Shown: one piece after another, positions 21,395 to 29,888 of the stretch
How positions within the stretch are numbered: the first letter of the stretch is position 1
Layout of the letters: the number at the start of each line of letters is the position of its first letter
Made by a program: the position numbers and the translations under genes
Notes under the pieces: generated by a model
Database searches by the model: none
Seen by the model: only the letters and a program-made list of their open reading frames with translations
Told to the model about the DNA's origin: nothing
DNA from: a virus
DNA: 33,769 bases
Reading direction: 5' to 3' (one strand)
Virus record (IMG/VR): IMGVR_UViG_3300031576_000213
Span: 1 to 33,769 of that record

Positions 21395-21436
21395 TCTGAG
21401 GTCTCCACAATGAATCGAGGTGGTTGTGGCGACTAA

Positions 21437-22324
21437 TTATGTAGGTTTCACATGTCTGAATTTAAACACTCCATCAAGAGCGCTATCGTAAAGTGCCTTG
21501 ATTTTCACTTCTGTTTCTGCAAAGGCACTCTGTTCGAATCCTAGTGGCATACCAACTGCCTTGCATCGGAATGCGTCAATCTCGGTGAGCTCTTGATTAC
21601 CCCTCTTCTGAGCCATGATGATCGATCCGAATTCAGGGAATATCTGATTCGCTACTCCTCCCACTGTGACAGTCATTGAGCCTGAATTAATCGGTCGCAC
21701 TTCGAAGGTCGCAGTATGTCCGACTGTCATTGCGATCACCCCAGATCCGCCAGTGAGTTTCAATCCGAAATTCGGAATATTCGTATTACCGCCAGTTGTG
21801 ATCGTCAATGCACTTGATGTGATCTTGAGTGCATCATTTTGGAATGAGCCGTCTGTACCCCTGCCAATATCTGCGTCCGACGAAAAGAATACGTCTACTG
21901 TAGTGGAACTGATAACCTTGACAACATATTTTCCGAATTTGAGATCCGCTTCAGATGCGGCTAGCGCTGTTACAGAAGCGATACCAGTCACAGCATCAAC
22001 CGTTGTAGTTCCGAATTTATCAACAATTGTCGAAACATTGCCTAAAGTTTCAGCTGAATTCGATGTTGGAGCTGCGCCAAGGAATAATTCAAACATGAAA
22101 TCCTCAAATTGAGATACCTTCAAAGAAATCTCGGATGTGATCGCACCGTCTTCAGATGCCCATGGATACTTCGAGCTTCCGCCCATGAGATCAATCAATT
22201 CCCCGGACAGGGCAAGAGAACTGCCCTTCAAAACTCTAACCTCCCCATAGAAAAGTCCGGTGCTTCGATTATATGGAGTGAAACTATGAATTCCAAAAAA
22301 TACTCTTGGATCTGAAAGTGCCAT
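21437..22324 (-). CDS. Major tail tube protein
   Basis: The product has 295 residues. The N-terminal 80 residues carry a tube-protein style lead (FFGIHSFTPYNRSTGLFYGE, SGELIDLMGGSSKYPW, then SLKVSQFEDFMFELFLG). A Thr/Ser/Gly/Val-rich middle may be an inserted Ig-like domain. The end is TEIDAFRCKAVGMPLGFEQS and VKIKALYDSALDGVFKFR. Its place between head-completion genes and the chaperones, and the strong terminator right after it, fit a highly expressed tube subunit. Several tubes carry such insertions on the outside. Confidence 0.75.
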   Translation of the reverse strand: MALSDPRVFFGIHSFTPYNRSTGLFYGEVRVLKGSSLALSGELIDLMGGSSKYPWASEDGAITSEISLKVSQFEDFMFELFLGAAPTSNSAETLGNVSTIVDKFGTTTVDAVTGIASVTALAASEADLKFGKYVVKVISSTTVDVFFSSDADIGRGTDGSFQNDALKITSSALTITTGGNTNIPNFGLKLTGGSGVIAMTVGHTATFEVRPINSGSMTVTVGGVANQIFPEFGSIIMAQKRGNQELTEIDAFRCKAVGMPLGFEQSAFAETEVKIKALYDSALDGVFKFRHVKPT

Positions 22325-22339
22325 TGGATTTCCCCTTCC

Positions 22340-22534
22340 TTAAAGAATTCCTTCTGTTTTTAAGTTCTGGTGAAACATCGGTGGCACATCTGAAAGATCA
22401 TCACCCGCCTTTATTTCACGCCTGTAATCGTTATATACAATCAAGAAATCTTTTTTCGCCACGACCTTGGAAGATGAATGCGACCAATCTTCTGTTTCAG
22501 ATTCATCTTTCTTTTTAAATCCTTTCGCCATCAT
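22340..22534 (-). CDS. Small head-tail-region protein
   Basis: The product has 64 residues. A charged, probably disordered start (MMAKGFKKKDESETEDW) is followed by a compact FLIVYNDYRREIKAGDDLSD motif and VPPMFHQNLKTEGIL. Short proteins with a similar YRREIKAGDD pattern occur between the neck and tube genes of many phages; their role is not known. GGGG lies eight bases upstream, and the start overlaps the previous stop. Confidence 0.6.
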   Translation of the reverse strand: MMAKGFKKKDESETEDWSHSSSKVVAKKDFLIVYNDYRREIKAGDDLSDVPPMFHQNLKTEGIL

Positions 22535-23013
22535 GACATAATCCCCGCTTTAATATCGACGCCAACTGCTCTAAAAAGCTGCGAACTATTGGCAAGCTTT
22601 AAATAATCTGGCACTAAGCTCGATACTTGGAGTCTAACCGCACCCTCAATTTCTGCAAAGTTATCTTCTATGGTTTCTTGAACTGCGCGGTGATATCGAA
22701 GCACGCGCTTTCCTATGGCAATATCTTGCCCCTGATCGGCAAAACAAAGTATGGCTTTCATATTCACAAGGCTAACTGAAGCTGGACCCTGTCCGTCGCT
22801 TTCGATCCCATCAATGAATAGAAAGAAAAAAGGATTATAATTGATTGCTTTCCCGTTGAGTTCGAGAAATAAAAAAGCAGCCGCGTCAATTGTGGCTAAA
22901 ACCATGCCATCGTTTTTCTCTGTTTGGATGGCGGCAATGGTAGTATTCAAATTGGATTCAAAGATCCCTAGAGTTTTAGTCAGGAGCATTTCGAGATCGT
23001 ATTTTTGTGCCAT
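22531..23013 (-). CDS. Tail completion/terminator-type protein
   Basis: The product is 160 residues from ATG 23013, one base after the previous stop and nine after a GGGGG; an upstream in-frame ATG at 23040 is less likely. It starts MAQKYDLEMLLTKTLGIFES and holds NPFFFLFIDGIESDGQGPAS and KRVLRYHRAVQETIED. The fold pattern, alternating strands and helices with a late amphipathic helix, suits the tail terminator subunits that follow the Mu gpG-type gene. The assignment rests mainly on gene order. Confidence 0.55.
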   Translation of the reverse strand: MAQKYDLEMLLTKTLGIFESNLNTTIAAIQTEKNDGMVLATIDAAAFLFLELNGKAINYNPFFFLFIDGIESDGQGPASVSLVNMKAILCFADQGQDIAIGKRVLRYHRAVQETIEDNFAEIEGAVRLQVSSLVPDYLKLANSSQLFRAVGVDIKAGIMS

Positions 23014-23014
23014 C

Positions 23015-23527
23015 TCAGACAGCCCCCGGTCCGCCGACATTTGACGATGCTTGCAATACGTATTGTCTTAAAATCTCAATCCAGGCATCTTGTCTTTTAT
23101 TGAGTTCAGAGGGAGCTAACTGTTCGGCACCGATGAACAGAAACGGTCTAAAAGGAATCTTGGATCTTGGCTCTAAAGATTGATGATAAATCCCATGTGG
23201 GACCGATGTACCCAATGTAAGATCTGTCTTTTCAACATCGAAAATAGCGTCTGAGTCATTTGGATTAGTAATAGATCTTTCGAGATCACCCTTCGCCCGC
23301 AGCGCCGGATAATCGAATCCATATTTTCTGAGTTTAAAAGCAATTGTACTCTGAGCCAATGGCTCATATTTCCCTGGTCCCTTCAAATTGAAGATTGCTC
23401 TATTGGACTTGAACCATGAACGTCCGATAATCCGAAATGGGACACGAAGATCAGAAACGTTTTTTTGGGCATCTTTGATCGCCCTGGCAAACTTCTTATC
23501 TGGATCGACGACATATTCAGTCACCAT
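23015..23527 (-). CDS. Virion morphogenesis protein, Mu gpG-like
   Basis: The product has 170 residues. The family signature is present: an early basic segment, GPGKYEPLAQSTIAFKLRKY, ALRAKGDLERSITNPND, then LGTSVPHGIYHQSLEPRSKI and PFRPFLFIGAEQL. The order strand-G-x-PHG-x-YHQ..G, then PxRPFL, is typical of the phage virion-morphogenesis (gpG/tail completion) family. It overlaps the upstream connector gene by seven bases. It probably joins the head connector to the tail. Confidence 0.75.
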   Translation of the reverse strand: MVTEYVVDPDKKFARAIKDAQKNVSDLRVPFRIIGRSWFKSNRAIFNLKGPGKYEPLAQSTIAFKLRKYGFDYPALRAKGDLERSITNPNDSDAIFDVEKTDLTLGTSVPHGIYHQSLEPRSKIPFRPFLFIGAEQLAPSELNKRQDAWIEILRQYVLQASSNVGGPGAV

Positions 23528-23955
23528 TGATTAGTCTCTTTTTCGAATACATGCTCAATATTGTTAATAGAAGTATAGGATTTCACCCCATCGCCAGAGG
23601 ATCGCTTTACAGCGTCTGTAAGCAGCATCTTGCCACTGACTATCTCATCAAGCATTTTACGCGCCGCGATTGCCGAATTTGTGCGCCCTTCTTGCTCTAC
23701 ATCTGGATTGCCGGTCTTAACCGCAAGAATATCCTTCACACGTTGGGTTACGATCCCGATAGAAATGCTTTTTATGATTAAGAGCGCGATCGATCCAGTA
23801 ATCGGAGTCACATAAACCAGCCCAACTCTTCCGTTGATCTCTGCATCAGCCTGATCTATGAAATCGGAAATCTCGGTTGATGTAATCGAAGTTGATGCTG
23901 AAAATGTAATATCTTTGAATTCAGATTGGACATTTGCTGTGGTGCAATATGCCAT
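23521..23955 (-). CDS. Head-tail connector protein, gp36/DUF1320-like
   Basis: The product has 144 residues. MAYCTTANVQSEFKDITF is followed by TSTEISDFIDQADAEINGRV and a VYVTPITG segment, the N-terminal helix-pair layout of Mu-like connector proteins. The remainder is helical with VTQRVKDILAVKTGNPDVEQ. It probably adds to the portal to form the neck. The start overlaps the previous stop as TAATG. Confidence 0.7.
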   Translation of the reverse strand: MAYCTTANVQSEFKDITFSASTSITSTEISDFIDQADAEINGRVGLVYVTPITGSIALLIIKSISIGIVTQRVKDILAVKTGNPDVEQEGRTNSAIAARKMLDEIVSGKMLLTDAVKRSSGDGVKSYTSINNIEHVFEKETNQW

Positions 23956-24203
23956 TAGTTTCTACTCTTTTTTTTCTTCTTCGGTTTCCATTCTTCAACT
24001 GGATCTGATTCAGATGATTCACGGGCGTCAGATGATTCAGCTTTCGCTTCAGAGCTCTGACCCTCCGAAATTTTAACCAAGCCCTGAGCTAGAAGATCGG
24101 GAAGGATTGCTTCAAGCGCGGATTCCTGGTCCGGTGTCAAGGTCTGCTCTGACATCACCCTAACGCCGTTAGCTTTCAAATTCACAAGAGCGATAAATCC
24201 CAT
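23955..24203 (-). CDS. Small head-region protein with acidic/basic tail
   Basis: The product is 82 residues from ATG 24203, with GAGGG just upstream; the frame is open to TTG 24224. MGFIALVNLKANGVRVMSEQ is followed by a helix (TPDQESALEAILPDLLAQGL). A disordered Ser/Glu stretch ends in KPKKKKKSRN. It occupies the place of Mu-type small head genes between capsid and connector. The N-terminal strand pattern suits a minor capsid accessory protein. The function is not established. Confidence 0.55.
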   Translation of the reverse strand: MGFIALVNLKANGVRVMSEQTLTPDQESALEAILPDLLAQGLVKISEGQSSEAKAESSDARESSESDPVEEWKPKKKKKSRN

Positions 24204-24211
24204 TTCACCCT

Positions 24212-24916
24212 CTATGGGAAGCAAAGGAAATTTTGATAGAAAAATAATTCGAAATCATTCGCGCCATTCATCGTTCCATTGAAATCAGCTGTATTTCTGG
24301 AAACATCAGTCGTTCCGCCTTCGCCAACTGTCGGTCGAGTCGATTCAAATTTCTGGGTCCCGCCAGATGTAACTGTTGAAGAAAGCACATGACCCGGAGA
24401 GTCCATGCACCGTTTCATTCCCAGTGCTTCTCCGAATCCCACAGACCAAGTCGCGGCAAATCCCCCGTCTTCACAGTTGGCTGGAAATGAAACCAGAGTC
24501 ACTGTCTTGAATGCCTTCAACCCCGATACGCCCTGAGTTTGATTATTAACAAAAGTGAATGTATCTGAAATAGAAACTCCGAAAAAATTAGTTCCGCTGA
24601 TCGTGATCACACAGGCAGCGACATCCGCAGTCGTGCCGCCAGGAGTTACAACCAAATTTCTCGATACATCTGGCTGGGCAACGAAGGTTGAGGCAGATGC
24701 TGCAGCAGCCGACGTGTTACCAGCATGAGCTGATAAGACATCAGCAGTCCCAGCAACCACCGGATTAGTGAATGATTGCTTTTCTACAAGTTGCTGCGTA
24801 GGAAGCTTAGCATCTTGATAAAGCCTTTTCACAGGAGCGGCACTCGCAGCGCCAATAAATAAAAGAGCGAATGCAAGAGCAGCACCAGCAGGTGTTAAAT
24901 ATCTATTGATTTTCAT
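24212..24916 (-). CDS. Head-operon protein with Sec-type signal peptide and Ig-like domain
   Basis: The product is 234 residues from ATG 24916, with AAGGAG about eight bases upstream. The N-terminus is a textbook signal peptide: basic MKINRY, hydrophobic AALAFALLFIGAASA, then cleavage before APVKRL. The mature part is Thr/Ser/Gly/Val-rich with CVITISGTNFFGVSISDTFT and AFKTVTLVSFPANCEDGG, resembling the Ig-like capsid decoration domain of other phages. It lies directly after the major capsid gene. Export would separate it from the capsid until lysis. The mature part has four cysteines that could form disulfides in the periplasm. Confidence 0.65.
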   Translation of the reverse strand: MKINRYLTPAGAALAFALLFIGAASAAPVKRLYQDAKLPTQQLVEKQSFTNPVVAGTADVLSAHAGNTSAAAASASTFVAQPDVSRNLVVTPGGTTADVAACVITISGTNFFGVSISDTFTFVNNQTQGVSGLKAFKTVTLVSFPANCEDGGFAATWSVGFGEALGMKRCMDSPGHVLSSTVTSGGTQKFESTRPTVGEGGTTDVSRNTADFNGTMNGANDFELFFYQNFLCFP

Positions 24917-24972
24917 TTCAAAATCTCCTTTTAACTTGAAGGGCGACTTTCGCCGCCCCCCAAAGTTTTTCT

Positions 24973-25908
24973 TTATGCAATCGTACTCTTGATCGAATAT
25001 CCACAAGAGGCATTCGAGATGAACATGTCATATTCATCTTCGACAAGAATTCCCGTACTTTCGGGGGGATTATCAATCGCGAATTTATAAACTTTACGCG
25101 GTTGAGATCCTTCGAGTTGGATTCTATACCCGAGACTAACCTGATATGGCTGAGCAGTTTCTGGTGCTACTAAGAAAAATATATGCTTACCCCAAACAGC
25201 AGCCAAAGAATCCGATTGACCTTCTTTCGCACTGTTATATCGAGGCATACCTAAGAGAACTTTCTCTACACCCAAGGCTACAGATAGCTCTTCGACAGAC
25301 AATCCACCAGGACGGGATTCCTTGAAACCAAGCGCGTCAAGCATCTGTGGATGATAACGAAGCTTATTCCAGATCAGAATATCCATCACTGCCAAATTTG
25401 GCATCACCCCACAAGCATTAACTACCGTTTCTCTCGCCGTTGAGAAATCATCCAACGGATCTGAATTTAGATAGTCGCTATACTGCTCGGTTCCGGCTAG
25501 AGTCACAGACTGAGTGATGATCGCAGTATTAGCCAATGTATCAGCTAAAACCTTTTCTTTCTCAAGCCATAACTGTGTCGTGATTCCAAGAGCTTCGTCT
25601 TCTTCAGCCTTATATGGGAGCTCTACGTTGGCATAATCACGTTTCGTGACCAAACCTTCGAGTCCATGCCCATCAATACTATAGGATGATTGAGTTCTGG
25701 TGATCGGTTCCACTCTACGATATTTACCGCGCCCACCAGTAATAGACGTTTCAATCCGAAGATGACTTTGACCATATTTGGCAAGTTTTCCGGTATATTG
25801 CTTTGATTGAATCAACGGAAGCACAGATTCAGATACATATCCTTTCGGGATATATGCCGAGCTCGCTTCGGTCAATAATTTATCGACAATTGCATTAAGT
25901 TGAGCCAT
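24973..25908 (-). CDS. Major capsid protein (HK97 fold)
   Basis: The product has 311 residues. It begins MAQLNAIVDKLLTEASSAYI and contains KGYVSESVLPLIQSKQYTGK, EELPYKAEEDEALGITT-like spine helix sequence, PNLAVMDILIWNKLRYHPQM, VLLGMPRYNSAKEGQ, and an A-domain end with IFFLVAPETAQPYQVSLGYR. This matches capsid proteins of the type-E family that follow a Mu-like protease and a decoration protein. GGGGAAAC lies just before the start. It forms the head shell. Confidence 0.85.
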   Translation of the reverse strand: MAQLNAIVDKLLTEASSAYIPKGYVSESVLPLIQSKQYTGKLAKYGQSHLRIETSITGGRGKYRRVEPITRTQSSYSIDGHGLEGLVTKRDYANVELPYKAEEDEALGITTQLWLEKEKVLADTLANTAIITQSVTLAGTEQYSDYLNSDPLDDFSTARETVVNACGVMPNLAVMDILIWNKLRYHPQMLDALGFKESRPGGLSVEELSVALGVEKVLLGMPRYNSAKEGQSDSLAAVWGKHIFFLVAPETAQPYQVSLGYRIQLEGSQPRKVYKFAIDNPPESTGILVEDEYDMFISNASCGYSIKSTIA

Positions 25909-25936
25909 TTGTTTCCCCTTCTATTCCGTTAAAAGA

Positions 25937-26320
25937 TTAAGATTCGGCTGCAGCTGCTTGGCTATAGGCAACTTCGATCGCAACTAAATCACCAGAGACT
26001 CCGGACTCTAAAGATTTTGCGACGATCTGATCACCAGAAGCATTAGCCATAACTAATGAGCCATCTGTATGACTGACTAAAAGTCTGCCAGCTCCAACGG
26101 TCTCACCCAAGAGACCCTTTCCGCCACCGCCATTGAGGGCAACTTCCACTAGATCTTCCGCGGTGGTTACAGCATTCTGCGCAATACCAATCACATGATC
26201 AGTATTCGCAGCTCCGACAGCTACATGTTCTTTATCCGTGCCGATCTTCACTGCCTTACCCTTGGCAATTGCAGCATCGGCTTTGAAAGTCAAAATTTTC
26301 GGTGCGCTTGAAGAAGCCAT
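25937..26320 (-). CDS. Capsid decoration protein, DUF2190-like
   Basis: The product has 127 residues, rich in Ala/Gly/Val. The pattern LTFKADAAIAKGKAVKIGTD, VIGIAQNAVTTAEDLVEVAL, then GRLLVSHTDGSLVMA matches small beta-rich decoration proteins encoded between protease/scaffold and capsid. It probably trims the outer capsid surface and adds stability. Spacing to both neighbours is below 30 bp. Confidence 0.75.
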   Translation of the reverse strand: MASSSAPKILTFKADAAIAKGKAVKIGTDKEHVAVGAANTDHVIGIAQNAVTTAEDLVEVALNGGGGKGLLGETVGAGRLLVSHTDGSLVMANASGDQIVAKSLESGVSGDLVAIEVAYSQAAAAES

Positions 26321-26334
26321 TTTTTTCCCCTTTT

Positions 26335-26874
26335 TTACTTGGTTAATTTCTTAGCTTCATACGACTTGCGAAGCTCAGGATTTTCACTCAACGCGCGACG
26401 GATACCTTCCGACACAGTTGAAACTTTTTTATCTTTCATAGATTGATGAGCTAATTCAAGAATCTGTGTTTCGGTATCCACCATATTCACAGGAGGCAAC
26501 CCACCAGTCCCCTTATTAACAAGATTGAGCGGCTGAGCAAGTTCAGCGAACTTCTCTGCGTCTCCAGTCATGAAAGATTCTTTCTGAGCGGCAACAACTT
26601 TGCCTTCACTCAAAAGCTTTTCGAATTTAGAAGTCTTTTCAGACATGTATTTTTCTTTTGCCATGACTTCTTTTTCGCCCTGCATAGCCTTCAGCTTTGC
26701 CTCAAGTTCTTCGATCTTTTTAATGAGATCGGCGGGCTGCATTTTCGAATAATCATCCGCTTCCGGCGCAACATATGGGGCTGCCGCTGCAACTGATGCA
26801 GCTGCCTCAGTCAGTTTAGTTACCTGTTCGGATAACTTTTTGTTTTCTACTTTCAATGTTTCAATCTCTTCCAT
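26335..26874 (-). CDS. Nested scaffold protein from an internal start (Mu gpZ-like)
   Basis: ATG 26874 lies in the protease frame (codon 168) and is preceded by AAAGGG at about nine bases. It would give a 179-residue coiled-coil scaffold lacking the protease domain. Mu, lambda and many others make their scaffold from just such an in-frame internal start. No direct evidence beyond the ribosome site and the domain boundary is available. Confidence 0.55.
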   Translation of the reverse strand: MEEIETLKVENKKLSEQVTKLTEAAASVAAAAPYVAPEADDYSKMQPADLIKKIEELEAKLKAMQGEKEVMAKEKYMSEKTSKFEKLLSEGKVVAAQKESFMTGDAEKFAELAQPLNLVNKGTGGLPPVNMVDTETQILELAHQSMKDKKVSTVSEGIRRALSENPELRKSYEAKKLTK

Positions 26875-27375
26875 TTTATGAATCCCTTTCTTTTTTGATT
26901 CGGTGAGTTCAATTACTGGCGCCATATCTTTGATAACTGGTCTATTTGTCAAACCTGCTCCCAAAAGAGTTGGTCCATATTCTTGTAAAGTTTCGTTATT
27001 GACGTAATTGAATGTGAAATCTCCGGACATATATCTAAACTCGCGATTCATAAGTACATTCTTACCATTCGGAGTCCATTTAACCTCAGCCCAAAGTTCG
27101 GACCCATCATCATTCAAAAAAAGAGTTTGAATCCATCCAGCAGCGTGAGCTTCGCTATCATGATTGTAATCAATGGCTAGATCGACTCCGCGAGTTTTTT
27201 CATCAAAATTTTTCTTCATTGCTAAGAAGACTTCTTTATTGAGATCGAATCTCCCATATTCTGGATGATGGAATGTGCCTGCCCTAAAGATTTGAATTCT
27301 TGCGGGGACTTCGACTTCTGGGGTCGCTGAGAATTCACCCAACGCAATGGGAGAAATGCGATATCTTTTCATCAT
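26335..27375 (-). CDS. Head maturation protease with C-terminal scaffold, Mu gpI-like
   Basis: The product has 346 residues. The first 160 form the protease part: RIQIFRAGTFHHPEYGRFDL, NFDEKTRGVDLAIDYNHDSE, AHAAGWIQTLF, NREFRYMSGDFTFNY, and LLGAGLTNRPVIKDMAPVIE. The conserved His/Asp/Ser residues in these blocks fit the Mu I family. From residue 168 a long coiled coil (VENKKLSEQVTKLTEAA, DDYSKMQPADLIKKIEELEA) acts as scaffold. An internal start at 26874 would make the scaffold alone. Confidence 0.8.
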   Translation of the reverse strand: MMKRYRISPIALGEFSATPEVEVPARIQIFRAGTFHHPEYGRFDLNKEVFLAMKKNFDEKTRGVDLAIDYNHDSEAHAAGWIQTLFLNDDGSELWAEVKWTPNGKNVLMNREFRYMSGDFTFNYVNNETLQEYGPTLLGAGLTNRPVIKDMAPVIELTESKKKGIHKMEEIETLKVENKKLSEQVTKLTEAAASVAAAAPYVAPEADDYSKMQPADLIKKIEELEAKLKAMQGEKEVMAKEKYMSEKTSKFEKLLSEGKVVAAQKESFMTGDAEKFAELAQPLNLVNKGTGGLPPVNMVDTETQILELAHQSMKDKKVSTVSEGIRRALSENPELRKSYEAKKLTK

Positions 27376-27409
27376 GCAAGATCAAGAATCATCCGAACAT
27401 TATTTTTCG

Positions 27410-28501
27410 TCAATTCTTTAGTTTGCCATAAACCAGAGACACGCCTTTTTCTGGAATTGTGTGCGTGCGGAAAGACCCATCAATAAAATCAGAAGGGTTT
27501 CTTTGTCGAAATCGATAGCTATTTTCAGTCTCATCAACACTCATATGCTCAGCACCGAATTCCTTTGCAATGGATTTCGCCTTATCTAAACTCTTTGCAT
27601 GTGATTTGTTGACTATAATAGTTTGAAGACTCCCTTCCCTGGGAGAACCAATTTCTCGCAATGAGAAGTGATCTAAGCTTCCGTGCTCACAAAATTGAAC
27701 ATATTTATCAAGAGATGCTTTGGAAGGTTTAAGATCTAAAATTTCTCTATTGCCTAATTTTCCTTTTAAAATCGGTATGATATAACTTTTACAATTCCAG
27801 TGTAATGGTGGCTCGTATTTCGCTGCCTCTGGATCGTCTTTCGAGAAAATGGTTCCATTAAGATCCTGACAAATTGGAGTCACAGGATCTCCATTAACGA
27901 ATTGAAGCGCATCAACTTGGTCTGCAACTTCGGGATCGTCAAAAAATTCGTTGCGACCTGCGTTGGTAAATTGTGCCGCCTGTAATCCTGCTCCCCCTTC
28001 AATCGCAGCTCCGGTGATATAATCTTCAGCCGCCTCTTGTAGATCCTTTTCTATGATTGGAAGTGCCGATAAAGAATCCACTGAACTTGTGAATTGAAAA
28101 AATATCACCTTCTCTAAATCAGCCATCTGTGCATCGGTTGTTAATATCACCGAATTTTTGACTTTCCGTTGTAGCGATGGTGGTAGCTTATCAAATTCTG
28201 ATAATAGAATGGATTCAGATAATTTGACTTTTTTAGCACCAGGAATCTGTTTTCTCGCAGATTCAATACCCTCTAATGCAATCATTGATAATCCGGTTGT
28301 GAGCATGTCTTTATATGCCAAGATCCCAGATTGTTGAATATCATTGATCGCAGTCAGCATCGTAGAATCGGTCAATGATTTCGCACGTCCTATAATCTGT
28401 GAAATCATAGACGCAGAGATCTGTGCCAAATTTTCAATCATGATCTCTTTAAGGGCGGACTTGCTTTCAATGATCAATTTTCTAACGTTAACTTTTGCCA
28501 T
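27410..28501 (-). CDS. Minor head protein, Mu gpF-like
   Basis: The product has 363 residues. The F-like motif is clear: FVNGDPVTPICQDLNGTIFS, then PPLHWNCKSYIIPI, with Cys and His in conserved positions. The first 180 residues are helical (SALKEIMIENLAQISASMIS and on). The C-terminal 90 residues form a separate segment ending DSFRTHTIPEKGVSLVYG-like sequence. Such proteins enter the procapsid with the portal. The start lies 14 bases inside the portal gene. Confidence 0.75.
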   Translation of the reverse strand: MAKVNVRKLIIESKSALKEIMIENLAQISASMISQIIGRAKSLTDSTMLTAINDIQQSGILAYKDMLTTGLSMIALEGIESARKQIPGAKKVKLSESILLSEFDKLPPSLQRKVKNSVILTTDAQMADLEKVIFFQFTSSVDSLSALPIIEKDLQEAAEDYITGAAIEGGAGLQAAQFTNAGRNEFFDDPEVADQVDALQFVNGDPVTPICQDLNGTIFSKDDPEAAKYEPPLHWNCKSYIIPILKGKLGNREILDLKPSKASLDKYVQFCEHGSLDHFSLREIGSPREGSLQTIIVNKSHAKSLDKAKSIAKEFGAEHMSVDETENSYRFRQRNPSDFIDGSFRTHTIPEKGVSLVYGKLKN

Positions 28502-29888
28502 CTCTGAGGACTTTCAATCGCCTGGCTTCGGCGAGTTTGATCTTTTCGGCAAGAGTTGGCGGTGCCGCATTAAATACTGGCTGTACCTGTCTAGCAGTTA
28601 ATGGATCCGACTTCGGAAGTTTATATCTCATACGTAGATTCTCTTCCAGCTTCTCATCAGGAGTGATGAGTTTTCCATCTGCATATGCTTTCAATGTATC
28701 AGCCAATTCTTTACCTGCTTTATCTGAGACCCCGGATACTTTGAGTCTAGGATATTTATCACGCGCGCCACGATTTAGTTTAATCAGATTCGGGATGAGA
28801 TCCATATTTATCGTCTCTGATATTCCATTCGCAATATAATCAAGACCAGATAAAAAGAAATCAGAGAGATCATTTGATAGCGCATATGCCCCGGTTCCAT
28901 TCATGCCCAGTTCTAAGAAATTCGCCAGAAAGGATTTCACCATTCTCTTATCTTCATTGTCGATTGAAACCTCGACTTTCTCTGGATCATAAGTGCTAGT
29001 CTTTAGGTCTAGTTCCCAGCCTTCTGGGATTGTGAGATAACCCTTCTCGTGTGTGACATAAGCTTCAAGGGCAGATACCAATGCACCATATGACTCTTGA
29101 TTTTGCATTCCAGATGGGACAGTTACAATTGGAGTTGGAATTGCAAACTTCTCAATCCCTATCGCATTTAATTTCAGATAAGTATTTTTTCTAAACCAAT
29201 TGCCATAACATGGGCGCAAGAGAGATATCCCTTCATAATTAGATCCCTCTTTTTCTAGTGAGAATACAATCAAGAATTCAGCTGGGATATCGACTAATCT
29301 CTGAAGATCGCCGTATGCATATTGACTTATTGATATGAGCTTCCCATTCTCTCGATTCAGATTCCATCTCTCGATTGTACGGGGAGATCTCCATCCGAGA
29401 GATCGTATTCCATTGTATGTCCCAAATTTGGCGTGATTAAAAACAATTTTGTGCGTGAGCTCGAATATGGCGTGACCAAAATCTACATAGGTTAAAGCCT
29501 CGTCAATAAAATTATTCCATGGCTGATCCATGTCATTGAATAAAATGTGTTCAATAAATTCAGCATCTGATTTTGCTTCGTCAGTCTGATCGCCAGGTTC
29601 AATTTGCCAAACTGCGGATCTGATTGGATTCTTGACAGCTGATAAACACATTTTGGCTTGTGGATCTGATCTGCGCATTTGATCAAAAATGTCTGCACGT
29701 TCTTTACCGCGCAGCTTTTGGAGATAATCTTCATAGGGATAACCAGCCGAGGACCTGGTGCCGCTAGATCCTATTGGATCGCGATGTAAAACAAGGGTTC
29801 GATCATACTGTTCATTTTGAACTGATTCATCTTCTGCAAAAGATATCCGATCCCAAATTCGAGCCATTAAAGATTTCTTTTTTACCAT
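28488..29888 (-). CDS. Portal protein, DUF935/Mu gp29-like
   Basis: The product has 466 residues, about the family's length. Diagnostic blocks: YEDYLQKLRGKERADIFDQM, DPQAKMCLSAVKNPIRSAVW, FIDEALTYVDFGHAIFELTH, YEGISLLRPCYGNWFRKNTY, EGWELDLKTST, and SGLDYIANGISETINMDLIP. The portal forms the DNA channel at one capsid vertex and docks the terminase. The gene starts seven bases inside the terminase gene, as expected for coupled packaging genes. Confidence 0.85.
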   Translation of the reverse strand: MVKKKSLMARIWDRISFAEDESVQNEQYDRTLVLHRDPIGSSGTRSSAGYPYEDYLQKLRGKERADIFDQMRRSDPQAKMCLSAVKNPIRSAVWQIEPGDQTDEAKSDAEFIEHILFNDMDQPWNNFIDEALTYVDFGHAIFELTHKIVFNHAKFGTYNGIRSLGWRSPRTIERWNLNRENGKLISISQYAYGDLQRLVDIPAEFLIVFSLEKEGSNYEGISLLRPCYGNWFRKNTYLKLNAIGIEKFAIPTPIVTVPSGMQNQESYGALVSALEAYVTHEKGYLTIPEGWELDLKTSTYDPEKVEVSIDNEDKRMVKSFLANFLELGMNGTGAYALSNDLSDFFLSGLDYIANGISETINMDLIPNLIKLNRGARDKYPRLKVSGVSDKAGKELADTLKAYADGKLITPDEKLEENLRMRYKLPKSDPLTARQVQPVFNAAPPTLAEKIKLAEARRLKVLRDGKS

